This document shows, piece by piece, positions 1 to 5,162 of a stretch of DNA of 6,374 nucleotides (its first letter is position 1; every line of letters starts with the position of its first letter). The stretch covers positions 1 to 6,374 of the forward strand of contig JBJENW010000356.1 in assembly GCA_051880395.1 (NCBI GenBank), in the 5' to 3' direction. Below the pieces are notes generated by a model. That model was not told where the DNA came from. It did not search any database and saw nothing but the letters and a program-made list of their open reading frames with translations. The translations under genes were made by a program, and so were the position numbers. Source of the DNA: JBJENW01 sp051880395. Lineage in GTDB: Bacteria; Bacillota; Clostridia; Lachnospirales; Lachnospiraceae.

Positions 1-86
1 CATGCATGTGGAATGTTGACACCACGCATGATGACTTCGTTTCCATCTCCATCCAGCAGTTTGTTTCCGTCAATGCGCAATCCTTT
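1..86 (-). other. Start of GH5 catalytic module 4 (cut by window edge)
   Basis: Residues 1355-1382 read KGLRIDGNKLLDGDGNEVIM then RGVNIPHA. This matches position for position the opening of modules 1-3 (for example VKGSKLYLANGNQ then FQMRGVNINHA in module 2). Only the first 28 residues are visible, so the catalytic residues cannot be checked. Confidence 0.82.
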
Positions 87-3000
87 GGATGCTTTTGTTG
101 CAGATTCTTCCTCTGCTTCTTCTACTTTCTTTGCTGCCAAGGACAGTAAAGATACTTTCTTTTCTGTTGGTTTTGTACTGTAGGTAGATGTGTTTTTGCT
201 GTTGAAGTTTACTTTTGTTGCACCGCTCAACTGTGCGAACACTTTGCTACCCCAGTCGCCTCTCGGACTGTTGTCTTCATTTACAAGATCCAGTTCGTTT
301 GCCTGCAGATAGTTTCCTTCTGCTCCGTTTCCGTACCAGCTCCATGCCAGCCAGCCTGCACCTCTCTGCTGACAATAGTCCATGATGTACTCATACGGAA
401 TCAGCTGTGCACCGTTATCGCCTTTATGTTTCCATCCAAACTCTCCAACGCAGAAACACAGATTGTTATCCACAAATGCATCGATACGCTGTTTTACACC
501 GGATTCATTTGGTGCGCCATAGCAGTACATATGTCCGGAGAACATGGTGTTCTTATCTGGGTCTGCTGCCAGAATCTGTGGTGCCACTTCAGCCAGTCCC
601 ATGATATCCTGACCCCAGCCTGCAGCATCGACCATCAAAACATTTTTGATGCCTGCATCTCGCAGAGATTTTACTGCACTCTTGTATGCATCCGTATAAC
701 CCGGATTATCGCATACCCATTTGCCGGACCACTCGTTTGCAATATTTACTACTACACAGTCTTTGTATTTATTCAAAAAGTCTTTCATCTCTTTGAAATA
801 ATCGACTGCCTTATTTAAATAGCTGGTGTCATCACCACCTGTTGTACACTGATCGTCCAAAACTGCGATCATTCCATTTTGTTTACAAAACTGGACTAAA
901 GGCTCAATATCAGAAACCGTGTTCTTTGCCGCACTCCATCCATTTGCTGCCGGATTTCCGTCTCCAAGTACGATACGAACTGCATTTGCTCCTAAATCTG
1001 ACAGTTTTTTGATATTGTTTGCAGATCTTCCTGGGAAGAATACATGCGCAACATTTGCTCCACGCATCTGAACTGCCTGACCGCTTGCTGTGCAAAGTTT
1101 ATTTCCATCAACATGCAGACCTTCACCTGTACTTCCGGTATTTCCAGAGTTTCCACTATTTCCAGAGTTTCCACTGTTTCCAGAGTTACCAGAATTTCCA
1201 CTATCACTAGAGCCGCCGCTGAAATCCGGTTTTGTAGAACCTTTCCACTCAGCTGCAACATCGGTACCCCATGGGCTCTTCAAGTTGTTTCCGGAATCTG
1301 CCAGATCCAGTGCGCCTGCCGGCAGGTCTTTCTCCTGACCGTTTCCATACCAGCTCCATGCCAGCCAGTTTGCGCCTTTTTCCTGACAGTAACTCATAAT
1401 TGTTTTATATGGGATATCCGTTACAACATCTTTCGATCCATCCCATTTATTATGTTTGCATCCAAACTCTCCAACGCAGAAGCATAAATCATTGTTTACA
1501 AATGCATCCACACGCTGTTTTACACCTGCATCATCCGGTGCGCCATAGCAGTACATATGTCCGGAGAACATGATATTTCCGGTGGAATCTGCTGACTTCA
1601 GTTCGCTTGCCACACTTGCAAGTCCCATGATATCCTGTCCCCAGCCAGGTGCATCGATCATCAAGACATTCTTGATTCCTGCATTACGCAGTTTCTGGAT
1701 CGCACCCTTATACGCACTTGTATAAGACGAATTATCACTCAGCCATGAACCAGACCATTCATTTGCAATATTGACGATACAGCAGTTTCTGTATTTGTTT
1801 AGTACATCTTTCATGCTGATCCAATAGTTCACTGCAGAATCAATGTATTTTGTGTCATCAAATCCCGTACCATCGTGAATCTCCACAACTGCCACCTGAC
1901 CGCTGTCACGACAGGTCTTGATGATAGATTCCAGACTTGTTGCTGTCTCAGGTGAAGACTGCCAGTTTGGACAAGTACCGTCACTCATAACGATACGTGC
2001 ACAGTTTGAACCAAGAGAACCGGTTTTATTGATTGCTTCAATGGTTCTGTCTTTATACCATGCATGGTTGATATTCACACCACGCATCTGGAACTGATTT
2101 CCATTTGCCAGATACAGCTTGGAACCTTTGACGTACATACCATCGCTTGTCTCACCGGAGTTTCCGCTGTTTCCAGAGTTTCCACTATTCCCGGAATTTC
2201 CACTGTTTCCAGAGCTTCCGCTACTGCCAGAACCACCGCTGCTAGAGCTTCCGCTGTATGGTTTCTTTGCTGTTTTTGCAATATGTGCAAAGACATCCGT
2301 TCCCCAAGGACTCGTCTTTTCCATGGAGCTCTTATTTACAAGGTCGAGAATTTCATCTCCACCACCGTTTCCGGTCCAGGACCATGCCAGATAGCCTTCG
2401 CCCTTCTGCTCACAGTAATCCATGATCGTCTTATAAGCGACATCTGCTCCGCTGTGTTTCCAGCCGAACTCACCGATCACTGTACATTTTCCTGTACCCT
2501 GCAGCGTATCAATATTACTCTTAACAACGCTGTCGCTTCCACCTGCCTGTGAATACATATGCAGGGAGAACATGATATTACCGGTAGAATCTGCATTATA
2601 AATGCTGCTCATTGCGCCTGTCAGGCCGCCGATATCCTGACCCCAGCCAGGTGCATCGACCATCAATACATTTTCCAGACCTGCATCTCGAAGCTTCTTT
2701 ACAACATCTACATATGCGCTCATCGCGCTGCCATCGCGTCCCCACTCATTTGCGATATTTACAATGACATAGTCCTTATTTTTATTCAGGACATCTTTCA
2801 TTTTGATCCAGTAATCCGCACATTTATCCAGCCAGGAGGCATCATAATCCGGTCCCGTCGGATCGTGTAATTCGAAAATAGCAATCTGTCCACTCTCGCG
2901 GCAGAGTTTTACTAAGTTTTCAATCTCTTCTGCAGAGTTTTCATGTCCGGCATTGGACCAGTCTGTACGTAATCCCATAGAAAGGCAGATACGTGCGGCA

Positions 3001-4148
3001 TTCGATCCCCACTCACCACCAAGGGTAATACCTTTTGCTTCCGGGTCCAAAGCATCCGGTGTCCAGCAGTACGCATAGTTGACACCACGCATGATAAATT
3101 CATTGCCGTCCCCTGTGTACAACTTTGTTCCTTTCACGTACATACCTTTTCCGTTGCTGCTGCCACCGTTGTTGCCGGTTGTCGGCTTACTCGTACTTGC
3201 CGGCGTACTTGTGCTGCTCGGTTTGTTTGTGCTGCTCGGTTTACTTGTGCTGGCTGGTTTGCTCGTACTTCCGCCGCTAATTACCGCATTTTTATTTCTG
3301 ATAGCGGCAATTTTTCCGGAAATCTTACCGTCCAACGCTGCCGGGTATTCCATATCAAATCCGACATACTTCTTTCCACCAAGTACCTGTGACTGATCTA
3401 AATCTTTACGAACCTCAGTGTTTTTCTTAGACACGTTAACTTTCAATCCGTCCGAGTTGCTGTCAGCACCACTCCAATCATCTGTGCCGATTGAAATATC
3501 TACGCCGTCATCATCCATCGGAGTTTCCGGATCCAGTACTTCTTTCTGTGGTCCATCATATCCCTGAAGATCATCCACATAGATCGTATTGCTTCCAGAA
3601 CCATTTACGTAAATACCGATCTGTGTAATTGGGCTTTCTCCGGCTTTTGCTTTATTTCCGCCGTTATAACCCCACTCCTGGAAACTGCTGAATGGCATCT
3701 TGACTTCTCCTGAGCTGCTGCCCATAGAATCAATGATACCTTCCCACACATCTCCGTTTTTACATTTGATCTGTACTTTGAAGGTATTTCCGGAACCGTC
3801 CTGTTTTAACCACAGAGAAATTCCTGCGTATTTGCTGAGATCTACGCTCTTCAAAGAGCAGTACGCACCTACATATCCCTGACTTCCCATTGTATAGGTG
3901 TAGGATAGTGCCGTACTGTCGGACTGTCCTGTGACAGCCGCTAGATCCAGCTGATCGCCCTCCTTTTTCCAGTTACCGACTGCCTTGGAATCTTCGAAAT
4001 CTTCCAAGGTTTCTGTAGTTACAAATGCATTCAACTGCGGACTTACGCCACGCGCATAAACCTGCTCCGGCAGATCGAACATCACGGTTGTCACCGCAAT
4101 CAACATCGCCATCACACATGCAACTACACGTTTCAATTGCTTTTTCAT
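1..4148 (-). CDS. Secreted multimodular GH5 (subfamily 8-like) endo-beta-1,4-mannanase, 3' end outside window
   Basis: One open frame of 1382 codons with no stop, continuing past the left edge. The ATG at 4146-4148 follows AGGAGG (4154-4159) by 5 bases and starts a signal peptide, so the start is secure. Order by residue: signal peptide 1-32, carbohydrate-binding-like domain about 46-198, unrecognised module about 205-290, Lys-Pro-Ser-Thr linker 292-334, GH5 modules 336-631, 671-976 and 1009-1315, and a fourth from 1355. Each complete module shows RGxN near its start, VNIANEW (acid/base Glu), HMY, GEFG (nucleophile Glu), LAWSW and a late WG motif, as in bacterial GH5_8 mannanases of the Bacillus type. 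The expected role is extracellular cleavage of beta-mannan backbones. Substrate is inferred from family; a related beta-glycan cannot be excluded. Any C-terminal anchor or dockerin lies outside the window. The gene has its own promoter and follows the ferritin gene in the same direction, with a terminator between them. Confidence 0.9.
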   Translation of the reverse strand, partial: MKKQLKRVVACVMAMLIAVTTVMFDLPEQVYARGVSPQLNAFVTTETLEDFEDSKAVGNWKKEGDQLDLAAVTGQSDSTALSYTYTMGSQGYVGAYCSLKSVDLSKYAGISLWLKQDGSGNTFKVQIKCKNGDVWEGIIDSMGSSSGEVKMPFSSFQEWGYNGGNKAKAGESPITQIGIYVNGSGSNTIYVDDLQGYDGPQKEVLDPETPMDDDGVDISIGTDDWSGADSNSDGLKVNVSKKNTEVRKDLDQSQVLGGKKYVGFDMEYPAALDGKISGKIAAIRNKNAVISGGSTSKPASTSKPSSTNKPSSTSTPASTSKPTTGNNGGSSNGKGMYVKGTKLYTGDGNEFIMRGVNYAYCWTPDALDPEAKGITLGGEWGSNAARICLSMGLRTDWSNAGHENSAEEIENLVKLCRESGQIAIFELHDPTGPDYDASWLDKCADYWIKMKDVLNKNKDYVIVNIANEWGRDGSAMSAYVDVVKKLRDAGLENVLMVDAPGWGQDIGGLTGAMSSIYNADSTGNIMFSLHMYSQAGGSDSVVKSNIDTLQGTGKCTVIGEFGWKHSGADVAYKTIMDYCEQKGEGYLAWSWTGNGGGDEILDLVNKSSMEKTSPWGTDVFAHIAKTAKKPYSGSSSSGGSGSSGSSGNSGNSGNSGNSGNSGNSGETSDGMYVKGSKLYLANGNQFQMRGVNINHAWYKDRTIEAINKTGSLGSNCARIVMSDGTCPNWQSSPETATSLESIIKTCRDSGQVAVVEIHDGTGFDDTKYIDSAVNYWISMKDVLNKYRNCCIVNIANEWSGSWLSDNSSYTSAYKGAIQKLRNAGIKNVLMIDAPGWGQDIMGLASVASELKSADSTGNIMFSGHMYCYGAPDDAGVKQRVDAFVNNDLCFCVGEFGCKHNKWDGSKDVVTDIPYKTIMSYCQEKGANWLAWSWYGNGQEKDLPAGALDLADSGNNLKSPWGTDVAAEWKGSTKPDFSGGSSDSGNSGNSGNSGNSGNSGNSGNTGSTGEGLHVDGNKLCTASGQAVQMRGANVAHVFFPGRSANNIKKLSDLGANAVRIVLGDGNPAANGWSAAKNTVSDIEPLVQFCKQNGMIAVLDDQCTTGGDDTSYLNKAVDYFKEMKDFLNKYKDCVVVNIANEWSGKWVCDNPGYTDAYKSAVKSLRDAGIKNVLMVDAAGWGQDIMGLAEVAPQILAADPDKNTMFSGHMYCYGAPNESGVKQRIDAFVDNNLCFCVGEFGWKHKGDNGAQLIPYEYIMDYCQQRGAGWLAWSWYGNGAEGNYLQANELDLVNEDNSPRGDWGSKVFAQLSGATKVNFNSKNTSTYSTKPTEKKVSLLSLAAKKVEEAEEESATKASKGLRIDGNKLLDGDGNEVIMRGVNIPHA
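87..203 (-). other. Charged linker 4, possibly helical
   Basis: Residues 1316-1354. After a Ser/Thr/Lys stretch it has EKKVSLLSLAAKKVEEAEEE, which looks like an amphipathic charged helix, then SATKASK. It has no Gly-Asn-Ser units, unlike linkers 2 and 3, so module 4 is attached by a different and probably stiffer connection. Confidence 0.65.
204..1124 (-). other. GH5 catalytic module 3, beta3 His replaced by Gln
   Basis: Residues 1009-1315. Keeps MRGANVAH, VRIVLGDG, VNIANEW with acid/base Glu1139, SGHMYCYGAP, CVGEFGWKH with nucleophile Glu1236, and WLAWSWYGNG. The beta3 segment reads AVLDDQCTTGGDD where module 2 reads AVVEIHDGTGFDD, so the GH5 His is Gln1100 and the adjacent Asp is Cys. The alignment there needs no gap. 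The fold should be intact; activity may be lowered or specificity changed (inference). Confidence 0.85.
1125..1220 (-). repeat. Gly-Asn-Ser repeat linker 3
   Basis: Residues 977-1008 begin SGGSSDS and continue with five Gly-Asn-Ser units, then GNTGSTG. This is the same repeat type and unit number as linker 2, in 9-base DNA units. It joins modules 2 and 3. Confidence 0.88.
1221..2138 (-). other. GH5 catalytic module 2
   Basis: Residues 671-976. Shows MRGVNINHAW at 688-697, EIHD with His758, VNIANEW with acid/base Glu797, SGHMYCYGAP, CVGEFGCKH with nucleophile Glu894, WLAWSWYGNG and SPWG. Both catalytic Glu and the beta3 His are present. Compared with module 1 it has a longer loop after GEFG (KHNKWDG region) and ten cysteines. 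It is clearly closer to module 3 than to module 1. Confidence 0.87.
2142..2255 (-). repeat. Gly-Asn-Ser repeat linker 2
   Basis: Residues 632-669 are a Ser/Gly-rich lead-in followed by five consecutive Gly-Asn-Ser units. At DNA level these are tandem 9-base units (GGAAACTCT-like) with third-position variation. It joins catalytic modules 1 and 2. Confidence 0.88.
2256..3143 (-). other. GH5 catalytic module 1
   Basis: Residues 336-631. Key positions are RGVN at 354-357, beta3 ELHD with His428, VNIANEW with acid/base Glu468, SLHMYSQAGG, VIGEFGWKH with nucleophile Glu560, YLAWSW, and SPWG near the end. The HMY..AGG loop is the closest of the three modules to Bacillus alkaline mannanases as I remember them. 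All residues expected for a working GH5 active site appear to be present. Confidence 0.87.
3147..3275 (-). repeat. Lys-Pro-Ser-Thr repeat linker 1
   Basis: Residues 292-334 repeat a five-residue pattern of the type S-T-S/N-K-P (SKPAS, SKPSS, NKPSS, TPAS, SKPTT) and end in a Gly/Asn/Ser stretch. It is a flexible extracellular linker separating the binding region from the first catalytic module. The DNA repeats with a 15-base period. Its composition differs from the Gly-Asn-Ser linkers further on. Confidence 0.85.
3279..3536 (-). other. Unrecognised short module between the binding domain and linker 1
   Basis: Residues about 205-290 start with an acidic stretch (MDDDGVDISIG), then DDWSGADSNSDGLKVNV, a polar segment, KKYVGFDMEYP and GKISGKIAAIRNK. 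It looks folded, with alternating hydrophobics, rather than linker-like, but I do not recognise a family. It could be a small beta domain, a second degenerate binding module, or a C-terminal extension of the binding domain before it. Confidence 0.45.
3555..4013 (-). other. N-terminal carbohydrate-binding-like beta-sandwich module
   Basis: Residues about 46-198 open with ETLEDFED and GNW. They continue with alternating beta-type stretches (YVGAYC, VDLSKYAGISLWLKQ, FKVQIKC, GEVKMPFSSF) and close with ITQIGIYVN and TIYVDDLQGY. The layout (DFED start, 'sphere of Leu-Trp-Leu' middle strand, VDDL finish) is typical of galactose-binding-like carbohydrate-binding modules such as CBM11 and relatives. 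The exact CBM family cannot be set by eye. It probably holds the enzyme on plant cell-wall glycan. Confidence 0.7.
4053..4148 (-). other. Sec signal peptide of the mannanase
   Basis: Residues 1-32 have a Lys/Arg-rich start (MKKQLKR), a hydrophobic core (about residues 8-24, VVACVMAMLIAV and on) and a probable signal peptidase I site after VYA at residue 32, before RG. There is no lipobox: the Cys at residue 11 lies inside the hydrophobic core. The protein is therefore expected to be exported and not lipidated at its N-terminus. Confidence 0.88.
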
Positions 4149-4187
4149 GAGATCCTCCTTTTTTTATAATACGTTTCAGGTTCCCTC

Positions 4188-4199
4188 ATTAACGTTCAT
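4188..4199. promoter_or_regulatory. Imperfect palindrome just downstream of the mannanase promoter, possible operator
   Basis: ATTAACGTTCAT is a 12-base near-palindrome (5 of 6 pairs) centred on CG. It lies at about +7 to +18 from the inferred start site. LacI-family repressors of sugar-use genes favour CG-centred palindromes in this position. It is short, and no second copy is visible in the window. Confidence 0.3.
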
Positions 4200-4212
4200 T
4201 CCCCTAGTAAAA

Positions 4213-4242
4213 AGTATACTATTAAAGGCATTATTATGTCAA
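4213..4242 (-). promoter_or_regulatory. Sigma-A promoter of the mannanase gene
   Basis: On the minus strand TTGACA (4237-4242) is followed after 18 bases by TATACT (4213-4218). The -35 is perfect and the -10 matches 5 of 6. Transcription should begin near 4206, giving a leader of about 58 bases that ends in AGGAGG (4154-4159). The sequence upstream of the -35 is very AT-rich and could act as an UP element. Confidence 0.75.
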
Positions 4243-4264
4243 TCATATTTATGTAAACAGTTAT

Positions 4265-4294
4265 TTTCTCTTTTTTTAAAAAGGTTTCTCTTTT
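4265..4294. repeat. Two 10-base direct repeats upstream of the mannanase promoter
   Basis: TTTCTCTTTT occurs at 4265-4274 and again at 4285-4294, exactly 20 bases apart, or about two helical turns. They lie roughly 60 and 80 bases upstream of the inferred start site. Helix-phased direct repeats there can be activator sites, but low complexity makes chance a real alternative. Confidence 0.3.
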
Positions 4295-4302
4295 CAGAAA
4301 TC

Positions 4303-4343
4303 AAAAAGCTTTGATGTCAGTCTTTTTGGCATCAAAGCTTTTT
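4303..4343 (-). terminator. Rho-independent terminator of the ferritin gene
   Basis: A perfect 14-base inverted repeat (4303-4316 with 4330-4343) surrounds a 13-base loop. It starts about 40 bases beyond the ferritin stop. Because the stem ends in five A/T pairs, either strand ends the hairpin in a T run, so it could also stop opposing transcription. It separates ferritin transcription from the mannanase promoter. Confidence 0.85.
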
Positions 4344-4382
4344 CTTTCACTCTTTTTTATTTATCACAAACATACATAAATT

Positions 4383-4892
4383 TTATAACACAAGTGACGG
4401 TGGATTATATACACGTGCCGCCAACTCACTGTTCAGCATATACAACGCTTTTGCGTCATCTCCGTATAATTCCATCTTTGTGATCAGATCATTCGCATTT
4501 TTTTCTTCCTCGCCCTGTTCTTTGACAAACCAGTCCAAAAACTGTGTTGCCCGGAAATCTTTCGCATCCTGTGCTGCCCCATACAACGTATGAATCAAAG
4601 AAGTAACATACTTTTCATGCTCCAGACCGGCTTTCAACGGATCCATCAACGTCACAAATGTCTTATCCGGTTTATCAATGGCTTCTAACGTCACCTTTTC
4701 ATCATTGTTGTGCAGATACTGATACATCAGCATTCCATGATCCTGCTCCTCTTTCGCCTGAATCTGATACCAATTTGCAAATCCGTCCAATCCCTTGTCC
4801 TCAAAGAAGTTTGCAATATCCAGATACAGATATGCGGAATAAAACTCTTTATTGACCTGTGTGTTTAACAACTCTGCTACTTTTTTATCCAT
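4383..4892 (-). CDS. ftnA: Non-haem bacterial ferritin (FtnA type)
   Basis: The 169-residue product is full length for a bacterial ferritin. It oxidises Fe(II) at a di-iron centre and stores it as mineral inside a cytoplasmic 24-subunit shell. The ferroxidase ligands known from E. coli FtnA are all present, shifted by one residue: Glu16 (NKEF), Glu49 and His52 (KEEQDH), Glu93 (HEK), Gln126 and Glu129 (EQGEEE). There is no haem-binding Met pattern of bacterioferritin in the expected place (GMLMYQY follows the ligand His, as in ferritins), so ferritin is preferred. A longer frame to an ATG at 4952 exists, but the start at 4890-4892 has the perfect ribosome site and the family's usual N-terminus (MDKKVAELLN). 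The gene stands alone and ends before a strong terminator. Confidence 0.95.
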   Translation of the reverse strand: MDKKVAELLNTQVNKEFYSAYLYLDIANFFEDKGLDGFANWYQIQAKEEQDHGMLMYQYLHNNDEKVTLEAIDKPDKTFVTLMDPLKAGLEHEKYVTSLIHTLYGAAQDAKDFRATQFLDWFVKEQGEEEKNANDLITKMELYGDDAKALYMLNSELAARVYNPPSLVL

Positions 4893-4900
4893 GTTTTTTT

Positions 4901-4906
4901 CCTCCT
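4901..4906 (-). promoter_or_regulatory. Ribosome binding site that sets the ferritin start
   Basis: AGGAGG on the minus strand lies 8 bases before the ATG at 4890-4892. No comparable site precedes the upstream in-frame ATG at 4952, so the 20 extra residues of the longer frame are leader, not protein. Confidence 0.85.
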
Positions 4907-4993
4907 GTCTTGCAATTTCCGATTGTCTAATTTTTTCATCGGAGAGAAACATTGAAATCTTAACCTCATTTACTAGTTTTTCCGAAATCCCCC

Positions 4994-5070
4994 AAAATTG
5001 TTGTTACTTTTCACACTATATTTACGCTTTATATGAGCGTAAGTATAGTAGGAACAGTAACAATTGTTTT
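4994..5070. promoter_or_regulatory. Large interrupted palindrome with overlapping divergent promoters
   Basis: Arms 5015-5028 and 5036-5049 match in 13 of 14 positions around a 7-base loop. The one mismatch is a G-U pair in plus-strand RNA. After a poorly matched 7-base stretch on each side, TTGTTAC (5001-5007) pairs with GTAACAA (5057-5063), and A4/T4 pair at the outer ends. The core holds a plus-strand -10 TATAGT (5044-5049) with TTTACG 17 bases upstream (5021-5026). By symmetry it also holds a minus-strand TATAGT (5015-5020) with CTTACG 17 bases upstream (5038-5043). It could drive ferritin leftward and the MoxR operon rightward, or act as an operator or RNA hairpin. I see no clear Fur or PerR box. 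Confidence 0.5.
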
Positions 5071-5121
5071 CTATAAACAAGCACTGAAAATAAGAAAAAA
5101 ATACGCAAGCGTTTCTTCTTA

Positions 5122-5130
5122 TGGTATACT
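5122..5130 (+). promoter_or_regulatory. Extended -10 promoter of the MoxR operon
   Basis: TGGTATACT is an extended -10 (TG, one base, then TATACT). No good -35 lies 17 bases upstream; that area holds ACGC-AA-GCGT (5103-5112), a small palindrome that might be a protein site. Transcription would start near 5137, with AAGGAG (5150-5155) 7 bases before the ATG at 5163. Confidence 0.6.
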
Positions 5131-5162
5131 AAATACAAACAGATCATATAAGGAGTCAGAAC

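Noticed and set aside
426..818. Plus-strand open frame of 130 codons
   Set aside because: Lies wholly antisense to GH5 module 3, whose catalytic motifs are in the minus frame. It has no ribosome site and no recognisable protein features. The same reasoning applies to the plus frames at 1044-1487, 2064-2552 and 2559-2870, antisense to modules and linkers.
1125..1220. Short regular DNA repeats that might suggest a CRISPR array or satellite
   Set aside because: Units are 9 bases with no spacers and translate cleanly to Gly-Asn-Ser in the gene's frame, so they are a protein linker.
3079..3396. Plus-strand open frame with Leu/Val-rich repeats resembling a membrane protein
   Set aside because: It is the antisense of the Lys-Pro-Ser-Thr linker and neighbouring coding sequence. 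The minus-strand frame is continuous and has recognisable domains, and the plus frame has no ribosome site.
4171..4184. Possible catabolite-responsive (cre) site in the mannanase leader
   Set aside because: The minus-strand TGAAACG stretch lacks one base of the TGNAANCG half-site and the other half does not match, so it is not a credible CcpA site.
4919..4942. Small inverted repeat CCGAT...ATCGG in the ferritin leader
   Set aside because: Only 5 pairs around a 14-base loop. It is too weak to call a riboswitch, attenuator or operator.
4383..4952. Longer ferritin with 20 extra N-terminal residues from an ATG at 4952
   Set aside because: No ribosome site at 4952, whereas AGGAGG sits 8 bases before the ATG at 4890-4892, which also gives the family's normal N-terminus.
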